A program made the translations under genes and the position numbers. Under the pieces are notes generated by a model that ran no database searches, was not told the origin of the DNA, and was given only the letters and a program-made list of their open reading frames with translations. Positions 1 through 13,067 of a stretch of 64,000 nt of DNA are shown here, piece by piece (positions within the stretch are counted from its first letter, which is position 1; every line of letters begins with the position of its first letter). Location of the stretch: the NCBI GenBank assembly GCA_030737875.1, contig CM060926.1, forward strand, positions 322,095,922-322,159,921. Direction: 5' to 3'. Source of the stretch: Allium sativum (taxonomy: Eukaryota > Streptophyta > Magnoliopsida > Asparagales > Amaryllidaceae).

Positions 1-683
1 GTGAGTTTATTCGGCTCTCCATAGTCTACACATAAGTGTAGCGAACCATCTGCCTTAGTTGCAAATACCACCGAAGCACCCCATTAGATATGCTCTGCCT
101 AATAAACCCTTTCTCAAATAGGTCCCCTACTTGCTTGCTAAACTACCTCCTTTCTCTTGGAGCCATATGGCGCACAGGCAATGCAACTGGCTTTGCATTG
201 TCCACCAAGTATATACGAAATTGATCTTGCGCCTCAGAGAACCTCCTCAAAAAACATCAGGATACTCACGGACTACTGATACAGTTAGCAGATCATCGAT
301 AGATGCATCAAGTGACTCTAGGAAACTAAGCATGACAAACCCTTTTGGGTCACAAGAAATCTAGTCCTGCATTGGCAAGTCAAAAGTCTAATAACCCTCC
401 TCTCATAATGCAGAATGGCACCATACATGACTAGCCAATCCATCCATAAAATCAATCCATTGCCCATGAAACCAAACACATATGCATCACATTCAAACTC
501 GACGCCTAACATAGATATTCTCAAACCCCGAAAAATCATATATAAATGAGTTGTACCACCAATAGGGTTTGAAACGGCTACGAGATACAAAACCATACTA
601 GTACTAAGGTGCAGAGACTCAACCACAGAATCGGATATAAAAAAATGTGAAGCGCCAGAATAAAAAAGAGTTCAAACTGGATG
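1..683 (-). pseudogene. pol: D pol fragment: protease and N-terminal reverse transcriptase, decayed
   Basis: Read on the minus strand, 626-318 is open and encodes a retroviral-type aspartic protease: YSGASHFFIS stands where LFDSGASHSFIS is usual, so the catalytic Asp is replaced, followed by GVEFECDAYVFGF and the second half GLILWMDWL. From about 317 to 1 the connection to RT follows (a DNAKPVALPVR-like segment, APRE, then the LCVDY-like start of RT) but with frameshifts and stops. The same order occurs in element E at 47990-48670. The upstream part of this protease is at 27673 and beyond, on the far side of A. It cannot make a functional product. Confidence 0.85.
679..683. repeat. Left target-site duplication of element A
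   Basis: GGATG flanks A on the left and TGATG (27673-27677) on the right, a 4/5 match. The reading frame of the disrupted protease supports GGATG (CATCC on D's strand) as the original target, so the right copy has mutated. Confidence 0.7.
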
Positions 684-3600
684 TGTAATGAGCAGGAATT
701 TTTCGACCCCGAAAATCAACACAAAACACCATGTTGACTATTCGGGCATCGGAAATACCAGATCATTAATAGAAAGAAGTTAGAGGGTGAGAAATAGAAA
801 GAAAGAAATTTAGAATAGAAGAAGAAGAAGAATACAGCTAAACAGAATCAGAATAAACACAAATCTCGGAATGAAACGAATAAAATATAACTTAAAAATA
901 CAAACTGAATTTGTACTTACATACATCACATGTATATCACAGCGGAAATAAACTCTATATATAACTAGTGTTGAAGCCTCATGCTCCAAGCTCCCCCAAG
1001 TATCTGTAAAATCCTAACTACTTGACTACCCATACAAATTTGGCACCCAAGAGTTTAGGGAAAAACAAAAAAAATGAACTCTGGGTCAGTCATGGGACTG
1101 GTGTGAGTAAACTCCAACCAATTAGTTTAACCTTTCAAAATCCTTTTGAAAGAAAGGATAATAGTAAGACCAAACCACACATAAACATGGACGGTTTTTC
1201 CTTACTATAACCCAAAACATTTTCAAAATCAATATTTTTCTGATATTATAATAGTGTCTAATCACAAGTAAATAAAATCTAGCAGAACACTTGCATCTTA
1301 CGCTACACATACATAATATACAATCAAAAATGCGGGCTCTTATTGGAGATTTGATTCTGACTATGACAAGGTATGGAACCATCTGCGGATAGGGTATCTC
1401 TAGAGAGGAATACACTGGGTTCAAAAAGAACGCCTTGCAACTCAGCCCACACATGACCAACCACTCATTTCTCTTGAGTGTATCGAATATATTGTCAGCT
1501 ACGGTTGCTAGCAACATAACCATTCCTGGGAGATACAGAAGCGAAAAGAAGTAACAAATATGAATATTCTCTAGATGGTGACAATACACCCTAATGGGGG
1601 CGACCCACATAGCCATGCTGCCTGCCCGATTTTTGTCATTTCCTGGTTGTTGAGGCTTGAGGTCATAACGTATCTTTTGGAACACCTGGCCACCATTCAC
1701 TTTGAATGCCACATCGTCATACCCACCAAATCATAAATTGATTTCCCCATAAATACCACGGGTATAAAGCTAAGAGAAACGAATTTCTCCACCACAAAAA
1801 GTAAGTACGTTGGAAGAGATCAACTTACACGATCCATTAGATATACTATGCCAGACATTCGTCCATACAAGTTGTCCTGGACTAGACAAACCGATGGTAC
1901 TATTATGTAAATCCATCTTAGGCAATTCTACCTAGGATCACCAGAACAGCCCTTGCATAAACTCCGCTTTCAATTGTCATCAATATAATTGATTCGCAAC
2001 GCTAATGCCCATGCGAAGTGGTTTCCAGATAATAGATCTGATCCTAGTCTCTCCGTATTGACAACGGAAAAATGGTCAAAAACTTTGATAGGAGGTTATT
2101 TAACTATCAAAGGAAAACATCCATACACACAACGATCTTATCTCCAAATGGAAATTTATCGATCAACCATCCATTAACATTAAGCCCTCCTTAATATTTT
2201 TTTTCAATAATCATTTTATTTCCTTAATTTCCTGTTTTCCATATTTTCCAAATATTTCTCAAAACCCGTTTTGCCTCACACGATCTTTAGAAAACGTTTC
2301 CATCTATTTTAAACTACTTATTTTCTATATTTAGAAAATACCTCTATTTAACACCGGGCATTAATTCTATTTATTCACAACACTTATTTTTCACATTTAG
2401 AAAATATACGTTATTAACATTGGAAAACATTTCCATATCCTAATCCCACATCACTATATTTCCAGTCCCTAACCGTAAGCTAGTAAGTGGATAACTCTCT
2501 AAGTATCAACCCCGAAGGCCGAAACCAACATCAGATTGATACACAGTAGTCGTTCAACTTAACTAGTCTCCAGTTAGTTCTTAATTTCTTTAACTCCATA
2601 TCATAATTTCTTATCAAATCATTACTTATGCAACTCTCGGATTCAGTTTATGAATCCACTTCTTTTACGGAAAATGTTGGTTATAACGATAGCATTAAAA
2701 TTTATCTTTAAATATAACTTTGATTCATTACTTTGAATAAATAAATAATATTAATTACATAAATATATAAATCATTATTTGAAAACGGAAGGTAAATATC
2801 ACTTTCCTGAATTCGATATAATCGAATTTCAACATAGAGCTTCCTTTCGAATAATACCTATTCGATAATTCTCTCTCGAATAATTTATATTTGATTATCG
2901 TTCCGAACATCGGAATAAATTCACCGTTTTTGGTCAACTCAGTTTCTGAATTCATTTTTTAATTTATCACTTCCCAACACTTACCAGTTTCCATTTCATC
3001 ACCATTCTGATTTACAAACGTTTATTTCTAAACCATTATTCACTTTAAAATGTGAATATTATTTCCCTACAGAAATATGGACTCGTTTTATTAATCAAAT
3101 AATAAATACCGTTACAGTTTTAAAATTTCATTCGTCTTCTTATTTCATAAATTCGTGTTTTTTTACATTCCATTCCATGCACTCAATTCAAGTCAATCAC
3201 TTGTTAATTATATATCAAATTTATAATTTCATCTCGGCTCCATGTCCAATTATAAATTATTGGTTACAAAACAATGTTAATTATTTTGTCAATTTCTGAA
3301 TTATATAATATATAATTTCAAAAAAATAAATTATCTTTAAAATATTCGACAAAGTCGAATTCTAATTACAATCCTTATAGTTTAATTTAGTTCTATTTAT
3401 ATTTCAGACATCGAAATGAATTCACCATTCCCTTTTTGAAAACATTTCCCAATTCCCCTTTCTAGTTCGTTCCTTAATTTATATTTCCATTTTATTTAAT
3501 AACAATTATTTCTCATTTATAAATATCGTTTATAAACCCCAACCTACTTGTTTTATAATTTAAAACAAGTTATTATATTTTGGTCAATCGAGATTCAATT

Positions 3601-5075
3601 TCTATTTAAATATATTATCATTTTTAAAACCCCAATTTCTTTTTCAATATATTTGAACATATCTTATGGTATATAATACTAATTATTTCAGGACGATGTT
3701 GTTCAAACATCCCAAAATTTCACAGTGATCAATCACCAACTATTAGTCACATCATATACTACCATATATGAAAAAAAAATTGTTGAGGAATCCAGTTGGA
3801 TCCCTCCAACATGTTTCCCCGCATCCACAGATGTTAATCAACACAAAAATATCAATTTCATGTCAACATGAAATATTAAAATAATAGAATCAATATTCAA
3901 CTAACGACTTATAAAGGTATCTATACTTTCAATCAATCAATTAGCAAATCATCAAACAACCATCACAAATGACACTAATCATTTTTATCAATATTAAATA
4001 ACGTTTATAAGATTATAAAACTGGACAGAGTTAGTGAGTTTACTCACCTTGGGCGTTTATAGTTGAATAACGATAAACATTCAACAGTTCTGTTCAGGCT
4101 TTTTATTTCGCCATAAATCCAAACGAGCTCCAAATGGCTCTTAACCAGTTCTGTTGTGTAGCCTGTGTCCATACGATCTCAACGGATCTGACCGTTCGAA
4201 ATTCTGACTATGTATGAACGAGATATAATATTTAATAGTTTATGTACAAATTTAATTAAACAACTTATATTATAATTTTCTATCGGGCCTTACACAATTA
4301 ATTTCCCTTAGGCCCATCGTATACCGACCCGCTTGGAATAGTGTTATCTTCCTTAAATGAAAACTGTGCTCCTCTCTGCATCTCCCTCTCATAGCTGTGT
4401 TAGACAACTCCCATTACTCTCTCCATACATCATTAAAACTCAAGCAAATTATACCACAATTTTTCTCTCCAGTAAATATTAGTTTTCTTTCACCATAGTT
4501 CATCCCGTCCTCTCGTCTTTCTTCCCATATCAAATCTGATCAACTCAACAATCTCTACCCAACTTACAACCCTTCCCAATACCACGTACCTCAGCCTCCA
4601 ACCATGATCATTTCCATCACGTAATATCCCCTTCCACTCATATTTCATCATGAAAAAAATTTAAATAGTTTACACCCTTAAACTTGTTGCTAGTACTCCT
4701 TCCTTCCATTAAAAAAAACAAAACCACGTCGCTCCATTGTTTCTGTCAATTCCGAACCGTCTGTGCTCCAGAAAAAATTAAAACCAATGCCTAGCAGTAA
4801 CCATTTCGAACTGCTACGCAGTTCGCTTCCCCTCACTTTCGAGATTTAATGATTTTGTAAGATATTTTGTTCTTATTATTTTCCTTTTTCCTTAGTACGA
4901 AAACAAGACACCGAACCTGGAATGGAACCAAAATTGGGGGGAGGGGGGTATTTCATTGGAATGACTTTCTATAGCCTGTGTTCTCTTATTTGCTCACTGT
5001 TTCGCAGAAAAGTGGAAGAAAACATTGCGTTTTGATGTTAAACATTTTCTGAAGAGGGAATGGGAACGTAGCGTG

Positions 5076-5083
5076 TATATATA
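5076..5083 (-). promoter_or_regulatory. TATA box, A 3' LTR
   Basis: CTATATATACAC on the minus strand about 1.75 kb into the LTR, retained in the sister LTR at 26119-26126. Transcription would start about 30 bp further along the minus strand, leaving more than 4 kb of LTR transcribed. Confidence 0.6.
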
Positions 5084-5415
5084 GAGGAAAGAAGACGGTA
5101 AAAACCACGTCTTTATCTCTAGCCTATGCGATATAGCATAACCAAGTTCCATCACCATGTGCTGATGTGATTATTCAGCTTTAAGGCAGCTGTGTTCCTT
5201 GAGCATGAAGAAATAGGTTATAACTTAGGTTTGCTATTAATTGTTTACATCGATGAATTGACGCAGCGAATTGTTACACCATTGAGGACCTCTATGGCAT
5301 AGAGAGGCATAGTAGATACGTGATGTTGCTGTCAAAGGTACAACGTAATTGGCAGCTAGGAGGAGGTGAAAACGTGGTCATATACAGGTTATATGCAGGG
5401 GAGGGAAGACATTTC

Positions 5416-5437
5416 ACACACACACACACACACACAT

Positions 5438-5496
<59 letters not shown>
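5416..5496. repeat. (CA)n(TA)n microsatellite
   Basis: Alternating CA then TA dinucleotides. The matching place in the other A LTR (about 26455-26480) has only a short TA-rich stretch, so the tract expanded after A inserted. Small apparent reading frames over it on both strands are artefacts. Confidence 0.9.
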
Positions 5497-5502
<6 letters not shown>

Positions 5503-6832
5503 GATAGGGGAGTACATGCATATGCTAGGATGGGAGTGTGATGTCCTTCAGCTTCGCGTATATGACACAGTAGCATCTCTAAAAGATATCTTGACTGTTC
5601 ATTCACTTATTATTAATAATGCTAACCTGCGTGTGTATATGGTTTTATAAAGCGGTGAAGTTTATTTAATATTATTCAGTATAGGCATGTGGATAGCTTT
5701 CTCTTTTTATCCTAGCCTATGTTTGTTATCTTCATTTTGTATGGCATAGTAGGAGCGCTCTTTTTGTTTAACCTTTCCTGTTATAGAAGCACAATGAAAT
5801 ACTAGTTAATTTATCAACCCCTACTTAAAAATGGTTACAGAGGTACAATGCTAAACGAAACATTGGACAAAATATTAGTCCGTACATATATATGAAAACG
5901 TCAGCGGTATGCTGATTTGAAAATATGGGTTGGCAGGTCATAGGTTGTTTTCATGCTTGAATCTACATTTAGGGCGTAGGCATGTGCTCAAGACAGATGG
6001 GAAAAGAAACAGTCACACATATCATTTATTTAAGTAATAAAATATAAGTATCTCGTCACATAAAATTCCGTTCGGTTACAGCCTGCTATCCATAAAAATA
6101 AAAACACGATCGTATCGAGCGATGCGCCACGATCCCAAAAATATAATATAATAGACAAGTTAACTTGTTCTATGAAATCCCAAAATACTGATTCAGGGTG
6201 CTAAACACTCCAAATAAAAAGTTGCTTATTTTCCAAATTGAAAATTACAGTAAAATTCTAAAACTTAAATTATCCCTACGTCTCAAAGATCTTGTCTAAA
6301 TTCGAAACCAATATTTAATTATAATTGAATATATCGTTACGGTTTATAAAAGATTCCATAGCTGCTATTTGAAAATTTGATTTGGACATAACTTACAATA
6401 TATAAGACAAAATCTCAATTTTTCACTTCTGTTAGAAAAATATAGCTCAATAGATTCCAACGTTTCTTGTTTGGAGAAATCCGACTTAAAATGAATCTTG
6501 TACACTCAGTTGAAGTTTAAAACTCAATATTACGAATTACCGTGATGTTACGGGCTCGTTTATAATTATATTGTGAATATATGTTCAATTATCGTTCAAA
6601 TATATATTCGTTATTTCTATCATGAATATGATTGCAATTAAATATCATATATTATTCAAATTACATAATATTGCAAATTCAATCATTTCTGACTATTTCT
6701 GAAATAATTATATTATCTCATTATTTAAGTTAATTTAAATATTCAAAATATTTGAATTCAAACCATTTAAATTATCGTACCATTATATTATAATAATTAA
6801 TTATTAAATAACTAAAATTCTGGGATGTTACA

Positions 6833-6850
6833 TTCCTTCCCCCTTAAAAG
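6833..6850 (-). other. Polypurine tract of element A
   Basis: On the minus strand CTTTTAAGGGGGAAGGAA directly precedes the 3' LTR. It primes plus-strand DNA synthesis. The preceding GATGAAATT and this tract match the polypurine modules of C (20111-20136), H (42038-42062) and E (50685-50711). Confidence 0.85.
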
Positions 6851-8350
6851 AATTTCATCCTCGAAATTACCCAGTTAGGAGAAATGTTACAAACCAAGTA
6901 TATTTGTTTGTTTTACAATTTAATTTCAATTTCAACTGAACAAATTAATATCAATTAAAACATTAATTTATTTCTACAAATGAAAATTTTCAAAAATTAT
7001 GAAAATTTTCTAACATCTTAAATTTCTGGAAAAAAAATTCGCCAACGTTTCCTTTGTATGCTCAATCTGTACAACTACAACTTGGCTTTCCAGGCCATCT
7101 CCAATCCCAAAGAAAATCAAATAGCCAAGTGGCTTGCCAAACAGGCTCATCAAAATCTCATACCCGAATAAAATATAACCTCGTACCTTTTTGTCGGGCA
7201 TTCAACTCTGCCACTTCCATTTGCTACCCATTTAGCATATGCTCCAGTATTCTAATTTGGTTTCCAACCATTTCAACCTCAAATCCAATTATCTGCTTAT
7301 ACCAAACCAAAATCCATTCTCAGCCAATAATTCTCTTATATCCGAGCAGAATTTTATTTCAGACTCCAATTCCAATCTCAATTCCAAATTGTTACTCAAC
7401 AATCTAGTTCTATTCTAGAATATCTCTAATCTAATTCCAATTTTATTTAACTCAATTCAAATTAAATTTTAATTTAATTATTCATCTTTACCATTTCAAT
7501 CCATTTAGCTTCATAAATTAAATTTCAAATTCCTGGGTTTTATTTCAAATCAGTTTGAAATCCAATATATTTTCATGTAATAATAGTAATTCAAACAATT
7601 GAATTTCTTACAACTTGATTTTCTCAAAACAATTCAAAACTAAATCTTTGGTAGCAACCTGTCACCTTAAACTTGAAAATGAACACTGATGATGCTACAA
7701 TCATCATCAGAATTATTTTCCAGCAATCGAAGTGAGTTCAATACTATTATCACTTTCAAAACCCATTTTCAAATATTTTCATTTTGAAATTATTTCAAAC
7801 TATCCATCGCAAAAACATTTTCAAATCCACCCAGGATCTTAAAATTCCTTATATAACTCAAAATTTATCAACGAACACTTTTTCAATTTTCTTGAATTTT
7901 ATTTCAATTCTAGTTTTAAATCCAGATGTAATCCATTTGATTATATTAATATGAATTCTGATTGGTTACTTATAACCATTTTGAATATAATCCTCTTTGA
8001 TTATAATTGCAACCAACACATCCAATTTATCATAATAATTCCAATATATATACTTCTTTTATATCAAAATATATTTTGGGTAAATTATTACATTTACCCA
8101 GCTTTTCAAAACAATATTGCGTCAAGTCACCCTGTTCAAGAGTTTAGAAATACCTATCGATATAGTTTTGCACTACCGTATCGACCGGAATTCATAAACA
8201 CTCAACAAACCAATCACCACAATATAAAACAGTTTTTATACCAATTTACAAATACACGCTCATATATATACACTCAAACTCAATCTAGGTATTACTAACC
8301 CCATCTCTATCGAGTCATGCCACAGAGCCAAGGTAATCACTTAACCTTCA

Positions 8351-8362
8351 GCTCTGATACCA
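8351..8362 (-). other. Primer-binding site of element A (initiator tRNA-Met)
   Basis: The minus strand reads TGGTATCAGAGC one base after the 5' LTR end. This is the standard plant retrotransposon site complementary to the 3' end of initiator tRNA-Met, and it fixes A's orientation. Confidence 0.92.
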
Positions 8363-8363
8363 C

Positions 8364-10036
8364 TGTAACGACCAAGAATTTTCTGACCCCGAAAATCAAC
8401 ACAAAACACCATGTTGACTATTCAGGCATCGGAAATATCAGATCATTAATAGAAAGAAGTTAAAGGGTGAGAAATAGAAACAAAGAAATTTAGAATAGAA
8501 GAAAAAGAAGAATACAACTATACAGAATTAGAGTAAACGCGAATCTCACAGCGGAACGAATAAAATATAACTTTAAAATACAAACTGTATTTGTACTTAC
8601 ATATATCATCAGGGTACATCACATGTATATCACAGCAGAAATAAACTCTATATATAACTAGTGTTGAAGCCTCCTTCTCCAAGCTCCTCCAAGTATCTGT
8701 AAAATCCTAACTACTTGACTGCCCATACAAATTTGGGCACCCAAGGGTTTAGCGAAAAACAAAACAAAATAAACTCTGGGTCATTCATGTGACTGGTGTG
8801 AGTAAACTTCAACCATTCGGTTTAACCTTTCAAAATCCTTTTGAAAGAAAGGATAATAGTAAGACCAACCCACATATAAACAAGGACGATTTTTACCTTA
8901 TTATAACCCAAAATATTTTCAAAATCAATATTTTTCTGATATTATAATAGTGTCTAATCACAAGTAAATAAAATCTAGCAGAACGTTTGCATCTCACGCT
9001 CCACATATATAATATACAATCAAAAATGCGAGCTCTTATTGGAGATTGTATTCCGACTATGACAAGGTATGGAATCACCTGCCGATAGTGTATCTCTAGA
9101 GAGGAATACACTGGGTTTAACAAGAACGCCTTACAACCCAACCCACACATGACTGACTACTCATTTCTCTTGAGTGTATCGAATATATTGTCAGCTACGA
9201 TTGCTAGCAACAAAACTGTTCCCAGGAGATACAGAAGCGAAAAGAAGTAACAAATATGAATATTCTCTAGACGGTGACGATACTCCCTAATGGGGGCGAC
9301 CCACATAGCCATGTTGCCTGCCCGATTTTTGTCATTTCCTGGTTGTTGAGGCTTGAGGTCATAATGTATCTTTTGGAACACCTGGCCACCATTCCCTTTG
9401 AATGCCACATCGTCATAACAGCCAAATCACAAATTGATTTCCCCAAAAATACCATGGGTGTAAAGCTAAGAGAAACGAATTTCTCTGCCACCAAAAGTAA
9501 GTACGTTTGAAGAGATCAACTTTCTCGATCCATTAGATATATTCTGTCAGACATTCATCCATACAAGTTGTCCTAGGACTGGACAAACCAAAGGAACTAT
9601 TATGTAATTCCATCTTCGGCAATTCTACCTAGGATCACCAGAACAGCCCTTGCATAAACTCTTCTTTCAATTGTCATTAATATAATTGATTCGCAACGCT
9701 AATGCCCATATGGAGTGGTTTTCAGAAAATAAATCTGATCTCGGTCTCTCCGTATTGACAACAGAAAAATGATCAAAAACTTTGATAGTCGGTTATTTAA
9801 CTATCAAAGGAAAACATCCATACACACAACTATCTTATCTCCAAATGGAAATTTATCGATCAACCATCCATTAACGTTGAGCCCTCCTTAATAGACTTAT
9901 CAATAATCAATTTAATTCCCCAATTTCCTGTTTCCCATATTTTCCAAATATTTCTCAAAACCCGTTTTGCCTCACACGATCTTTAGAAAACGTTTCCATC
10001 TATTTTAAACTACTTATTTTCTATATTTAGAAAATA
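8364..10036 (-). repeat. 5' LTR of element A, terminal piece
   Basis: It aligns with 684 to about 2336 of the 3' LTR and ends (minus strand) in GGTCGTTACA next to the primer site. The 196-codon open stretch of the other copy is broken here by a stop between 9157 and 9150. The alignment stops where B begins and resumes at 14785. Confidence 0.88.
10032..10036. repeat. Target-site duplication of element B
   Basis: AAATA occurs here and again at 14780-14784, exactly flanking B. Confidence 0.9.
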
Positions 10037-13026
10037 TGTAACGACCAGAATTTTCGAGCGGTTCAAGATGATAATGAAACCAACTTAAACCATTTGAATT
10101 AGCGGATTGTTATTGCTATAGGGATAAATATAAAATCATCACAGAATCACAGGCACAGAATTTACAGAATGACTCCAAGCGGAATAAATAAAATACAATA
10201 GTAGTTCATGAAGCTACTACATATAAAATCTCAAAATAGTACATAATATCATAATAATAAAATCAGATACAATGGAAGTTTAAATACAAGAGATTTCTCT
10301 AATATAGAGAACTTACCGAGCTAAACCAGTAACAGAAATAGGGAAATAACAGAAAGGGAACAATAGACAGAGATATGATCTTCAGCAAACATCTAGCTCC
10401 AAAAGAGGAAATCTCAAACTGTATTTCTCGGTCTGAACCGAGCAAATTGCCAAGACAAAAATACCCGGATCAGGACTAACATTCTTATGAAAATAAATCA
10501 ACTCAAGTGAACTAATCAATTGAAATGCTTAAATAACTTAAAGATGTTTGGGATACCCATCCTCTAAGGATCCGTCAAACTATATATCATATACTATAAT
10601 ACGCTATTACATTAGTGTCTACGATAAATATATTATTGAAAATAGCGTAAGCCGGATTACCATTATTACCCTTACACCGTTTATAAACATTGTAGTCTAT
10701 ATAATACTGTAAACTCCACCAAACAGGTAGGCTATCAGGAAGCACTCCATAGGTACAACGAAAATCAAAATTGTATAGGCGCGATCAGGATAATATGACA
10801 AGGCACTCGAGGCAATACCCAGGGTAGGATCTACCAATTGCACTCCCAGACCAATGGTGACGCATAGTAGCCACTATCGCCCACCTCGAACACACTCCTA
10901 TAATCAAGAGTGGTACCACCAAATCAAATCACAAGGTAATAGATATGGTTTGAAGAAACGTGTTCCATAAGGGGAAGCGACCCCATTAGTCACGGTATAA
11001 CTCCTGTTTTAGTTATTTTAATTATGACTCGAAAGTCAAGGCTATCCATCATCGTTCTCTTACTTCATTCCGGTAGCGTTCGCCAACTCCATCCTACTTC
11101 GTTCTGGATTCTCCACCACGTATAAAGTTGTTAAAGCGGTTCCCGGTATTGGCAGAAAGTATGCCAACATTCGGCCCCGGTCTCTTTAACAACCAAACGC
11201 TTATCTCACACCGTGGTCATTAAGTTTTAAGATCATATTCATGTATCATAAATCGATTCAACTCCAAGCATTGATTTCTTAACAACCATTTACTTAACCA
11301 GTTAAGTATCGGGTTCAAGTTTTAGAATTTCAAATCTCATACTATCGAATAGTTCATTATCAAATTCAAATCTCGGTTTCATATTCCTATTTCAATATAT
11401 AATCATTGATTGAACGTTGTCATAAATAATTCAGACTTAAAAGCTCAGGTTTGGAATTGACTATATATACATTTAAAAATATTTAAAATAGCTTTTAAAT
11501 TTGGAGTAGTAAAAATGTATATAAAATGTTTACATTTAAAAATAAAATAGTTTTGTAAAAAGGAATTTTATTGAAAAAGTTATCATAGTTAAACATATAA
11601 GATAGTTTATTAGAAATAGTTATAAAGAAATTTGTAAGGAAAATTTAGCTTAAGTAAAATAACTTGATATAAGTAATAATCTGAAATAATTTAAATATAC
11701 TAATCCAAATCCGAGCCATCTATCCATATTTCGAAATTCAATTTATCATTTATTCAGATTTAAGCTTTCCATTCAAATCAATCTTATATTCAACCTGTAT
11801 AAATTATACTAGATCGGTATACAACTAGAATTACCAATTTCCAAACCATGACTTCTATTGGTTTAAAACTCAAATTCTAAATTCAGTTTATTTCATTATT
11901 ATTTTTCAAACACCATTCCTAGTTTAGTTATCGAGTAAATTTCTCAAATCAAACCTTTCGACTTCATATTTTTATATTTAGAACTTATATATCAGTTCAA
12001 CTTTAAATTTAGAAATCATTTCTTACATTCACTCAATTTACAACAAATTAAAATCCTTTAAACTAGGTTCTAATTTATTAAATTAATTCAAATTATTACA
12101 TCAATTTGTTATTACACTTAAACAAAAATTTCATATTTTATAAATCTTATACCAAATTTTCATTAAATCAATTCAACTTACAATTCATAAATTCAAGTCA
12201 AATTTATTCAATAAAAAAACCAATTTGACCAACGGTGTCCGTATATAAAATTTTCTAACCTATGGTCAAGTAAATTGGGTATGTATCATTTCAACCCATC
12301 AATTTAAATTTCCGGGTATATATTATTTCAACCTGCATCCCAATTAGATATCAAAATGGTATAGTGATTCGGGTATATATCATTTCAACCCACAATGAGT
12401 TTCCTAAATCTATGGGAACTTGCAGTGTGAGAGCAACATAAATAAACATATCCAAACATATACATAATAAACATATATCATTTGTGCATCATTGTGTCAA
12501 ACATCGTGTGTCGATAGTGTGTCGTACGTGTGCACAATATACATGTCATATGATAGGGTTTTCTACAAGCAGTCCTAACATTTCAGTCAAATAATTCAAA
12601 TGTGTCAAGATATATTTCATAAAAATGTCAGTCAGGCGTGAGATAAACTCACCTTTCGTGGTACGGAAAAAGATAACGGCACGGACGAAACAAGAGATGA
12701 CGACGAAATCCGAGCATACTCGAAACCGAATCAAATCAACTACAAGCGGACCAAGTCAGTTCACGCATACAAAAAAATAATAATTAATTAATTAATTAAT
12801 TTTTTTTACATTAGCTTTACGGTAGACAACAAAACTTAGAACACCGAGAAACGCATGGACACAAGTGCATTAATTGGTTCTACACAAGGAGAAAATGCAT
12901 GAACGATCGCTTGAATGAAGGCATGCTGAAAGTTCATTGTTGGGAACAAAAGGCATGGGACATCATGCATATATCTGTTCCAACGTATGGAACATATGCT
13001 TGCTACAACAGTAGTCCATTTTTGTA

Positions 13027-13067
<41 letters not shown>

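Larger units (their letters stand above)
684..6832 (-). repeat. 3' LTR of element A (6149 bp)
   Basis: On the minus strand it starts TGTAACATCCCAG at 6832 and ends in CATTACA at 684. It aligns along its whole length with the three pieces of the 5' LTR. It holds a TATA box at 5083-5076, a (CA)n(TA)n tract at about 5416-5496 that is nearly absent from the sister LTR, and a segment of about 120 bp around 6270-6430 that is missing from the sister LTR near 27265. The last 1.3 kb (684-1990) is shared with the LTR of element C. A 196-codon open stretch at 1712-1122 lies in that shared part and is probably not a gene. Confidence 0.88.
6833..8363 (-). other. Internal region of element A, non-coding
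   Basis: This is 1531 bp of AT-rich sequence between primer site and polypurine tract. I see no gag, protease, RT, RNase H or integrase motif in any frame. The short open frames in it (for example 7054-7407 and 7951-8298, plus strand) are biased toward Ile, Ser, Tyr and Asn, as expected from AT-rich non-coding DNA. Confidence 0.8.

Noticed and set aside
1122..1712. 196-codon open frame on the minus strand as a host or element gene
   Set aside because: It lies wholly in A's LTR, is stopped in the sister LTR (between 9157 and 9150), and is not kept as a frame in C. Kept only as a finding about a possible fossil.
5292..5606. Open frames on both strands across 5292-5606
   Set aside because: They are created by CA/TA dinucleotide repeats (runs of Tyr-Ile or Thr-His).
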